Shown: positions 8,318-14,857 of the stretch, one piece after another | How the letters are laid out: each line of letters starts with the position of its first letter | Position numbering within the stretch: position 1 is the stretch's first letter | Assembly (NCBI GenBank): GCA_039819065.1 | Contig: JBCBSS010000102.1 | Coordinates: 1-29,165, forward strand | Source: JBCBSS01 sp039819065 | GTDB lineage: Bacteria; Bacteroidota; Bacteroidia; Cytophagales; Cyclobacteriaceae | Length of the DNA: 29,165 nt | Reading direction: 5' to 3' | Translations under genes and position numbers: made by a program | Notes under the pieces: model-generated | Told to the model about the DNA's origin: nothing | Databases searched by the model: none | Seen by the model: the letters and a program-made list of their open reading frames with translations, nothing else

Positions 8318-8659
8318 TCAATTACCTATCTCCCACTTAAAAGCCAAATCCGGAATCTGCTTCCTTAGACTTGCCCTCAAGTCGATAGACTCATCCAGCG
8401 CCTTTTTACCATAAGCTGTGATATTGAAAAGCCGCTTGCGCTTCCCTCCTCTCTTAGATTCAGGATCACCCAAACGCGAACTAAGCATGCCTTTTTCCTC
8501 TAATCTGTAAAGTGATTTATGCACGGCACTGATATTCACCGAGCGCCCGGACTGTTTGGTGATCTCCTGAGCTACAGCCACAGCGTAGGCATCGTCGTAC
8601 AATACCCCTACTGTCAGCAAGACCAGCTCTTCAAATTCCCCGAGATACGTTCTCCCCAT
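8318..8659 (-). CDS. PadR family transcriptional regulator
   Basis: The protein has 113 residues, the usual length of a short PadR protein. The winged-helix signature is present: LGEFEELVLLTVGVL at 6-20, AVAVAQEITKQSGRSVNISAV for helix 2 and the recognition region, then HKSLYRLEEKGMLSSR (about 47-62), a wing of GGKRKRLFNITAYGKKAL, and a C-terminal dimerisation helix. PadR proteins are ligand-responsive repressors. In Bacteroidota, PadR genes commonly precede permeases with the prefix domain seen here, and all three genes are on the minus strand with PadR first. It probably controls the permeases and itself. The 300-bp gap to permease 2 is filled with repeats, so co-transcription is uncertain. 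Confidence 0.92.
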   Translation of the reverse strand: MGRTYLGEFEELVLLTVGVLYDDAYAVAVAQEITKQSGRSVNISAVHKSLYRLEEKGMLSSRLGDPESKRGGKRKRLFNITAYGKKALDESIDLRASLRKQIPDLAFKWEIGN

Positions 8660-8928
8660 ATTGATTAAATTTCATTTTGTCTGTAATATACGGAGAAGTT
8701 TTAATTAAGTTTACTTTTGTCAGGAAAATAATGAGGAAAGAATGTTTTAAAAGAGGTCAATATTCCTTTGAATATTGCCGAAGTGCCTGATCAAGTGCCC
8801 TCATATCTACATTAACCTGAGTGATAAATAAGGAGCAAGACAATAAATTGAGTACTTCAATACCCAGTTTCTAGCTTTCTGTCAAAGTTCTTTTTTTAAT
8901 GGCCTGCTGAGTTCTTCTTGCGCAGCTG
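8660..8928. promoter_or_regulatory. AT-rich control region of the PadR gene
   Basis: These 269 bp hold no gene. The part nearest the PadR start (8660-8740) is very AT-rich and contains GTAATATAC at 8683-8691, a short near-symmetric site about 24 bp before the start codon, of the kind PadR proteins bind. No firm promoter assignment is possible. The rest, toward the KilA-N stop, shows nothing I recognise. Confidence 0.3.
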
Positions 8929-9756
8929 TTAATTGTTGAGCTTTTTGGTAGAGGATGATTTGAGTAGCGATCTCATTTGCTGTATAGCCAATTCATTGAG
9001 TTGCTTCAACCTGTCAGACTGAGATAAACCTTGTTGGATCAGCATAGCATTGATGCTTTCCATATTGGAGAGTACCACCAATTGCTCGATGGTAGAATGG
9101 TCGCGGATGTTACCATCCAAATCAGGGTTTTGATCGCGCCACTCTTTAGCCGTAATCCCAAAGAGTGCCACATTCAGCATATCTGCCTCGGAGGCATATA
9201 CAAATTGTATTTTTGATCTTGAAAGTTTTTCCGGGATCAGTTTTTCTTTAATGGCATCCGTATGAATACGGTAGTTGACTTTGGCCAGGGTACGACTAAC
9301 GTTCCATTCGAGTTGTTGACGATCGCTTTCTTCTTCTTTGAGTCGTTGGAATTCTTTTATTATGTAAAGCTTAAACTCAATAGAAATCCACGACGCAAAC
9401 TCAAAGGCTATGTCTTTGTGAGCAAAAGTCCCACCGTACCGTCCTGATTTTGAAACAATACCAATAGCATTGGTAGATTCAATCCATTTCTTAGGTGTAA
9501 GAACGAAACTATTTAAACCGGCCTGTTTTCTAAACCCGTCGAATTCGACGGGTTTAAAATCCGGGTTATAAAGGTGCTCCCAAAACCCAAGTAGTTCGAT
9601 AGTATTTCTGTTTCGCAACCAGTTTTTTATAATGTCATCTGTGTTAGCCGAGTCTTTATATCTGGCAATATCTGTAAGAGATATATAATCCTGCTTATCT
9701 CCCTTGTAAATGGTGATCTCAGTTCCCTGAACTTCTATCTTTTTGTTTTTTGCCAT
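8929..9756 (-). CDS. KilA-N domain protein
   Basis: The protein has 275 residues. The N-terminal half is a KilA-N domain: a short beta start (EVQGTEITIYKGDKQDYISLTDIARY), IIKNWLRNRNTIELLGFWEHLYNP (about 42-65), FKPVEFDGFR, then KKWIESTNAIGIVSKSGRYGGTFAHKDIAFEFASWIS (about 89-125) and EFKLYIIKEFQRLK. The second half (about 140-275) is helical and charged, with a run of Ser/Lys at the end. KilA-N is a DNA-binding fold of phage and large DNA virus proteins. In Bacteroidota chromosomes such genes occur alone or in mobile islands. Here no phage or restriction genes flank it, and the surrounding sequence is more AT-rich than the rest of the window, so acquisition by transfer is possible. The start is at 9756 (MAKNKKIEVQG). 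The gene contains a 26-bp perfect palindrome at 9531-9556. Confidence 0.88.
   Translation of the reverse strand: MAKNKKIEVQGTEITIYKGDKQDYISLTDIARYKDSANTDDIIKNWLRNRNTIELLGFWEHLYNPDFKPVEFDGFRKQAGLNSFVLTPKKWIESTNAIGIVSKSGRYGGTFAHKDIAFEFASWISIEFKLYIIKEFQRLKEEESDRQQLEWNVSRTLAKVNYRIHTDAIKEKLIPEKLSRSKIQFVYASEADMLNVALFGITAKEWRDQNPDLDGNIRDHSTIEQLVVLSNMESINAMLIQQGLSQSDRLKQLNELAIQQMRSLLKSSSTKKLNN
9531..9556. repeat. 26-bp perfect palindrome inside the KilA-N gene
   Basis: TAAACCCGTCGAA is followed directly by its exact reverse complement, with no spacer. It encodes the FKPVEFDGF stretch of the KilA-N domain. It could be a binding site for the protein itself or a chance result of conserved protein sequence; see findings. 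Confidence 0.85.
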
Positions 9757-10195
9757 CCATGTAAACTTTATGTGAGTACCATTTTAGGGTTGATAATACC
9801 TCCGATTTTACCTTTGTTTCGTTAGAGTTAATTCTTAGTGATAGGTCAAACCGATCCAAGACACCTTTAAAATATTTACCAGTAAATAAATATTTGAAAA
9901 AAATAATGAAGCATTTTGGATTGACCTCGTACTTAAAGTCATTATCAATTAACATACAAAACGAGTCTATGGTAAACGGTAAGGTAAATTACCTGGGTCA
10001 TGCTTCTCATTTTGGTGTTAAAAGTATTAAATCAGTTTCACTTCCAAATAATACCATTACCCCAATGTTAATTCCTTAACAATCTCATGCTAATTAGATA
10101 ATAGGCAGAACATAGTCGAGTAATACGAGCGCAGTAACTTCAGGTAAGGCTTAAAACTTTAAGCCATCAACCTATTTTTTAGTCAACCAAAAACC
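9757..10195. other. AT-rich intergenic region
   Basis: This gap separates divergent genes (KilA-N minus, phosphoesterase plus). Two short open frames here (9719-9955 minus, 9894-10079 plus) have no domain-like pattern, and I do not call them. It should hold both promoters. The only structure I see is the 10148-10165 inverted repeat. Confidence 0.5.
10148..10165 (+). promoter_or_regulatory. Leader hairpin upstream of the phosphoesterase gene
   Basis: GGCTTAAA and TTTAAGCC are perfect complements separated by AC, and a run of six T lies 11 bp further on. It is about 30 bp upstream of the start codon. It could be a weak attenuator-like hairpin in the leader or an operator. The T-run is rather far away for a standard terminator. 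Confidence 0.35.
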
Positions 10196-13100
10196 ATGAA
10201 AATGCGCTTCGCAACACTATTCCTATGTCTTTTTTGCTCCTCGTTGGCTTTGGCCAATACGGAGAAATATCGCTTAATGCTTCGCGATGATCCGGCTACT
10301 ACCATCGTAGTGGGTTGGAATCAAACCTCAGGGTCTAATCCGGTGGTGTACTACGGTACAACAGACCACGGCACCAACTGGAGTGCTTATCCTAACAGCA
10401 AAACGGTCAGCCGTTCAGCCAACCATAAGGCCATGAACAATCAGTTCGCCCGCATCACCGGCTTGCAGCCAAACACGGCTTACTATTTCGTGATCAGAGA
10501 TAGTCAGGGCACAAGTCCAAGGTTCTGGTTCAAAACAGCACCAGACAATCCCAATGAAAGGCTTGCCTTCATCGCTGGGGGTGACTCGAGAAACAACAGG
10601 ACACCACGTCAGAATGCCAACCGATTGGTGGCTAAACTGAAGCCACATGCAGTACTATTCGGCGGAGATATGACCGACAATGGTTCTAACTCCCAATGGA
10701 ACAACTGGTTCAACGACTGGCAGCTCACCACCGCTTCTGATGGCAGAATGTTTCCTATTGTAGCCACTCGCGGTAATCACGAAGGTTCTAACACAGATTT
10801 GGTCAACCTTTTCGATGTGCCATCCAGCAGCGTGTACTACGCTTTGACCTTTGGCGGTGACTTGGTGAGAACTTATACACTCAATACCGAGATTTCTATT
10901 TCCGGTAGCCAGACGACCTGGCTTTCTAATGACCTTTCAGCCAACGGCAACGTGACCTGGAAGATGGCGCAGTACCATAAGCCCATGCGCCCACACGTGA
11001 GTTCTAAATCAGAAGGAAACAACCAGTACAACAACTGGGCAAACCTATTCTACAATCACAATGTAAAGCTGGTGGTAGAATGCGATGCCCATACCGTAAA
11101 AACCACCTGGCCGGTTCGCCCAAGTACAGGCGGCGGCAGTGATGAAGGCTTTATCCGCGATGACGCCAACGGCACCGTGTACGTCGGAGAAGGCTGCTGG
11201 GGAGCGCCCTTACGTTCTAACAACGATGGCAAAAACTGGACACGAAACAGCGGGCAGTTTAACCAGTTCAAATGGATATTTGTCGATCAAAGCAAAATTG
11301 AAACAAGAACCATCAGAGTAGACAACGCCTCATCGGTTGGCGAAGTACCCAATAACAACCCTTTCGCCATTCCGAGCAATCTCGACATCTGGAGTCCTAG
11401 CAATGGGTCTGTGGTTACCATACTCAACAATAACGTGACCCCTCCTACTGTGAGCCTTACCGCTCCGGCAGACGGCGCAAGCTACTCAGCCCCACAGAGC
11501 ATTACCATCTCGGCCAATGCCAGTGACGCAGACGGTGCTATCGACAGGGTAGAATTCTACGTGAATGGCAGCTTAATAGGCACCGACAACACTTCCCCAT
11601 ACAGCAGAAGCTACAGTATTCCGGCGGATGGTGCTTATACCATCGGTGCCAAGGCTTATGACAACGATGGTAATTCGACGGATGCAACGCCACGTTCTAT
11701 CTCGGTAGGGTCATTCTTACAAATCTTCGAAAAGCGCATCAATGCTAGCATGGATGATGTGGAGGAAAACGCCAACGGCAGTATGTACACCAATTCTAGC
11801 GATCTGGAACTGGTAGCAGATGGCAGCCGAGGTAATCAGGTGATCGGTATGCGCTTTACGGGCATTACCGTTCCGCAAGGCGCCACCATTGACCGCGCCT
11901 ATGTGCAGTTTACTACCGATGAAACCAACTCAGGCACTACCAACCTTACCATCCGGGCGCACGATACTAACGATGCGGCTGCCTTCACCACCTCTACCAA
12001 TAACGTTTCCAATAGAACTAAGACCAGCGCCAGTGTGGCATGGAATCCGCCATCTTGGAGTTCTGTGGGTCAAGCCGGTTCAGGACAACGCACGCCGGAG
12101 TTAAAAGCCGTGGTTCAGGAAGTGGTCAACCGTAGTGGCTGGGCCAGCGGCAACGACATAGTTATCATCATCACCGGAACTGGCGAGCGTACAGCGGAAG
12201 CTTACGACGGCACCTCATCTCAAGCGCCGTTGTTGCACATAGAATATACGGTAGGTGGTTCTGGACCGGTTGTGGTGCCCGCCCCTTCAGGCTTATCGGC
12301 CAGCGCCACCAGCAGTAGCAGCATCAACCTTTCCTGGACGGACAATTCTAGTGGAGAGGATGGTTTTAGGATAGAAAGAAGAATCGGCTCTGGATCTTGG
12401 TCAGTAATAGCTACTGCCGCCACAGGTTCGACCAGCTATACTGATAACGGCTTAGCCACTTCGACCACTTATAGCTATCGCATACAAGCTTTTATCGGTA
12501 GCGATAACTCGGCTTATTCTAATACCGCTACCGCCACCACACACGCGGCCAGCAGCCTTTGCCTCACGCCTTCTAATGCTGATGAGAGCTTTGAGTCTAA
12601 TTTCGGCAATTGGAATAACACCACCGGCGATGATATCAATTGGACCAGAAGATCGGGTACTACGCCATCCAACAACACCGGCCCTTCCGGTGCTTTTGAT
12701 GGCACTTACTATTGCTACATTGAGGCTTCTAGCCCCAACTACCCTTCCAAGGTAGCCAACCTGGTTTCGGATTGCATGGATTTCAGTGGTGCTAGCAACC
12801 CGACATTGAACTTCAACTACCACATGTTGGGCAACAGTGTGGGAACATTGAATGTACAAGCCAGATCGAACGGCGGTGCCTGGAACACGCTTTGGACACG
12901 CAGTGGTAGCCAGGGAAGTAGCTGGAATTCAGCTTCCGTTTCGCTTTCGGCTTATGCTGGCGCTACTGATGTAGAATTAAGGTTCAACGGCACAACCAGC
13001 AGCAGTTGGCAGGGCGATATAGTCATCGATAATCTGTCCATCACCGAAGGAGGCGGCCCAAGCGGAACCAACTGTACCACTTCTTCCAGCGACGGTTTCG

Positions 13101-13867
13101 AATCATCCAGTTCATGGAGCAATACCACAGATGATGATATTAATTGGACAACCCGATCAGGTTCTACGCCTTCGAGGGATACAGGGCCTTCTAGCGCACA
13201 GTCTGGCTCGTACTACATCTACGTAGAATCATCGAACCCGAACTACCCAAGCAAAGTAGCCAATCTAGTATCAGATTGCTACGACCTTACCCAAGTGTCT
13301 AATCCTCAGATCTCGTTTTACTATCACATCTATGGTGGTAGCGTGGGTACGATCAGATTGCAAGCTAGAAGTAATGGCGGGTCATGGACTACGCTTTGGT
13401 CTCTCAGCGGTAATCAGGGCAATTCTTGGCAATTTGATGTGGTGAGTCTTTCCAGCTTCGCAGGTTCTACCGAGGTAGAATTGCGCTTCAATGCCACCAC
13501 TGGCAGCAGTTGGCAGAGTGACTTCGCTTTGGATAATATCGTTGTAGGCCCTGGCTCAGGAAGTACTCGTTTTAAGCGTAGAATAGAAGGTACGGAAGAG
13601 CATGTCAACCTAGGCCCAGAGTTCGGTTCTGAGATACTGATCTATCCTAACCCTGCGTTTGGTGACATCCAGATCAGAATGAACGATATCATGACCGGCG
13701 GCACCATGAGCATCTATTCTACTGACGGCCGCTTGATCCTCAATCGCGCCATTGGTACTGTCAATGATATCATCACTATCGGCGATCAAGACCTTAACCC
13801 TGGCATCTACATTCTGAAAGCTAAGAACGGTGAGGAAGAGAGAACTTTGAGGTTTGTGAAGAATTAG
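10196..13867 (+). CDS. Secreted metallophosphoesterase (purple acid phosphatase-like) with MAM-like repeats and T9SS sorting domain
   Basis: The protein has 1223 residues with a signal peptide of about 20 (ends SSLALA). Residues 24-115 form the fibronectin-like N-domain of purple acid phosphatases (QPNTAYYFVIRD). Residues 122-305 form a metallophosphoesterase core with metal motifs GGDS (D130), GGDMTDNG (D158), GNHE (N194, H195), QYHKP (H261) and CDAH (H299). The last motif is normally GHxH. The next modules are an Ig-like domain (about 416-503, VEFYVNGSLIGTD), a beta-sandwich of DNRLRE-like type (about 507-686), a fibronectin type III domain (696-783) and two MAM-like modules (about 790-950 and 960-1117) that are clearly tandem duplicates. 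A type IX secretion sorting domain follows (1145-1223, YPNP, GIYILKAKNG, LRFVKN). It probably hydrolyses phosphate esters at the cell surface or outside. A composite repeat follows its stop. Confidence 0.9.
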   Translation: MKMRFATLFLCLFCSSLALANTEKYRLMLRDDPATTIVVGWNQTSGSNPVVYYGTTDHGTNWSAYPNSKTVSRSANHKAMNNQFARITGLQPNTAYYFVIRDSQGTSPRFWFKTAPDNPNERLAFIAGGDSRNNRTPRQNANRLVAKLKPHAVLFGGDMTDNGSNSQWNNWFNDWQLTTASDGRMFPIVATRGNHEGSNTDLVNLFDVPSSSVYYALTFGGDLVRTYTLNTEISISGSQTTWLSNDLSANGNVTWKMAQYHKPMRPHVSSKSEGNNQYNNWANLFYNHNVKLVVECDAHTVKTTWPVRPSTGGGSDEGFIRDDANGTVYVGEGCWGAPLRSNNDGKNWTRNSGQFNQFKWIFVDQSKIETRTIRVDNASSVGEVPNNNPFAIPSNLDIWSPSNGSVVTILNNNVTPPTVSLTAPADGASYSAPQSITISANASDADGAIDRVEFYVNGSLIGTDNTSPYSRSYSIPADGAYTIGAKAYDNDGNSTDATPRSISVGSFLQIFEKRINASMDDVEENANGSMYTNSSDLELVADGSRGNQVIGMRFTGITVPQGATIDRAYVQFTTDETNSGTTNLTIRAHDTNDAAAFTTSTNNVSNRTKTSASVAWNPPSWSSVGQAGSGQRTPELKAVVQEVVNRSGWASGNDIVIIITGTGERTAEAYDGTSSQAPLLHIEYTVGGSGPVVVPAPSGLSASATSSSSINLSWTDNSSGEDGFRIERRIGSGSWSVIATAATGSTSYTDNGLATSTTYSYRIQAFIGSDNSAYSNTATATTHAASSLCLTPSNADESFESNFGNWNNTTGDDINWTRRSGTTPSNNTGPSGAFDGTYYCYIEASSPNYPSKVANLVSDCMDFSGASNPTLNFNYHMLGNSVGTLNVQARSNGGAWNTLWTRSGSQGSSWNSASVSLSAYAGATDVELRFNGTTSSSWQGDIVIDNLSITEGGGPSGTNCTTSSSDGFESSSSWSNTTDDDINWTTRSGSTPSRDTGPSSAQSGSYYIYVESSNPNYPSKVANLVSDCYDLTQVSNPQISFYYHIYGGSVGTIRLQARSNGGSWTTLWSLSGNQGNSWQFDVVSLSSFAGSTEVELRFNATTGSSWQSDFALDNIVVGPGSGSTRFKRRIEGTEEHVNLGPEFGSEILIYPNPAFGDIQIRMNDIMTGGTMSIYSTDGRLILNRAIGTVNDIITIGDQDLNPGIYILKAKNGEEERTLRFVKN

Positions 13868-13870
13868 ATT

Positions 13871-13992
13871 TTAGACATAAGACGTAAGACAAAAGAAGTA
13901 AGACAGGTGTAAACTTAAATCTGGTTGTCATTGCGTCCGTCAGTGGCCGGACAGGCAGCGACGAAGGAGCAAAGCAATCTAGTAGCGCATTC
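13871..13992 (+). repeat. Composite intergenic repeat, copy 4
   Basis: The 7-bp-word block starts at 13871 (TTAGACA, TAAGACG, TAAGACA words), four bases after the stop codon of the phosphoesterase. The core 13926-13980 follows (TGTCATTGC...GCAATCT) with an inner GTCCG...CGGAC insert, then AGTAGC. The orientation relative to the gene is the same as for the copies at 829, 5387, 19393 and 25405. Confidence 0.8.
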
Positions 13993-13999
13993 GCTAGAA

Positions 14000-14033
14000 A
14001 GTAACGAGATTGCTTTGGAGTAATCTCGTTACT
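14000..14033 (+). terminator. 15-bp hairpin with TTGG loop, downstream of the phosphoesterase
   Basis: AGTAACGAGATTGCT / TTGG / AGTAATCTCGTTACT has one G-U pair in the stem. The base is not followed by a T-run, so termination is uncertain, but the same hairpin type recurs at 14191-14224 and 19734-19764, the latter with a T-run. Confidence 0.55.
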
Positions 14034-14190
14034 CGATAGCTGTAAATGCTCAAAACCAACCATATCCACAAATGAGCATACTGATATCATCAATTGCTTA
14101 TATGTCATTTGTCTATGTGGTGCTCACCATCCAATGAGTTTTTAGACTTAAGGGTAAGCCTAAAGAATAAAGACTTGGGATGGAGAAGCA

Positions 14191-14224
14191 AGTAACTAGG
14201 TTACTTTGGAGTAACCTAGTTACT
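14191..14224 (+). terminator. 15-bp perfect hairpin with TTGG loop
   Basis: AGTAACTAGGTTACT / TTGG / AGTAACCTAGTTACT is followed by CTTTTC. The stem is fully complementary although it differs from the 14000-14033 stem at several positions. It is probably an intrinsic terminator or a relic of one. Confidence 0.6.
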
Positions 14225-14273
14225 CTTTTCACTGATTCTTATACCGCAAATCTAGTATGTCTTTGTTCCGTGC

Positions 14274-14317
14274 GTCATTTTCCGGTTCGTGACGAAGGAA
14301 CGAATCCGGGGAATCTC
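14274..14317 (+). repeat. Stem-loop core, single (long type)
   Basis: GTCATTTTCCGG...CCGGGGAATCTC. The outer stem ATTTTCCGG/CCGGGGAAT pairs if two G-U pairs are allowed. Confidence 0.6.
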
Positions 14318-14507
14318 TTCTCTCTTCAACATCAAGGGAGCTTAAAACGGTCCTATATGGTAGGTAGTTCGCCACTAAGGTCACCCTGAAAGGGTCTTAT
14401 TGGCAAGTACCTCCAAAGTAGGAAGTTAACAAAAGCGATTGACTGAAAAGCACATACTCTTCACCAAGTCTTTAATCTTATGTCTTATGTCTTCAGTCTA
14501 ATAAAGA

Positions 14508-14573
14508 GATTCCCAAGTCTCACAAGCTACGCCGGTACGTGTCCGTCCTTTGACGGATCGCAAGGGAATGACG
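14508..14573 (-). repeat. Stem-loop core, single, ATTCCC type
   Basis: GATTCCC...GGGAATGAC with an inner GTCCGTC-CTTT-GACGGAT insert. It is closely similar to 2083-2148. It is preceded by an orphan 7-bp-word block at 14466-14500. Confidence 0.7.
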
Positions 14574-14589
14574 TTCTGCAGTATAACCC

Positions 14590-14765
14590 TACCTCTACAT
14601 ATTTCTACTTAATTCTACATATTTCAAGTTTCTAGTTTCTAACTTCCCTTGGTTACTGGATTGCTTCGTCGTTCCTCCCCTGTCCGTCCACTGACGGATC
14701 GCAATGACACCAGAAGTTAGGTATGTACACAAGTCTTACTTCTTTTGTCTTTCATCTTTTGTCTA
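14590..14765 (-). repeat. Composite intergenic repeat, copy 5
   Basis: It has a T-rich block (14590-14648), a core (14659-14709, with the TCCGTC/GACGGA insert), a link (AGTTAGGTATGTACA) and a 7-bp-word block (14731-14765). This full copy is not next to a stop codon on its own sense strand: both neighbouring genes are on the plus strand. Confidence 0.8.
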
Positions 14766-14857
14766 CCCAACCCTGTCCCCAAAACTTTTCCTGATTCGTC
14801 TCTTTATGCGAGAAGATTATAATTGCTACATTAGCTTAAATCTTAGACTGCTATCTG

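Larger units (their letters stand above)
13868..14857. other. 990-bp gap built of repeats and hairpins
   Basis: No gene is called; an open frame at 14180-14389 lies in hairpin and repeat sequence and is rejected. Contents: composite repeat 13871-13992, hairpins 14000-14033 and 14191-14224, 7-bp-word blocks 14142-14176 (plus) and 14466-14500 (minus), cores 14274-14317 (plus) and 14508-14573 (minus), and composite repeat 14590-14765. The cyclase promoter should lie in 14766-14857. Confidence 0.7.

Noticed and set aside
8127..8321. Open reading frame on the minus strand, 64 codons
   Set aside because: Consists almost wholly of the stem-loop cores at 8159-8299, so the reading frame is a by-product of the repeat.
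8304..8329. Short inverted repeats ACCTAT/ATAGGT/ACCTAT around the PadR stop codon
   Set aside because: Arms of only 6 bp and no T-run; too weak to call a terminator or operator.
9719..9955. Open reading frame overlapping the KilA-N start
   Set aside because: Overlaps the KilA-N gene in another frame and has no recognisable pattern; likely chance in AT-rich sequence.
12452..12859. Long antisense frame inside the phosphoesterase gene
   Set aside because: Shadow of the repetitive, Ser/Thr-rich coding sequence on the other strand; no start context or family match.
14180..14389. Open reading frame on the plus strand, 69 codons
   Set aside because: Starts in the TTGG-loop hairpin and crosses a core; it is repeat sequence, not a gene.
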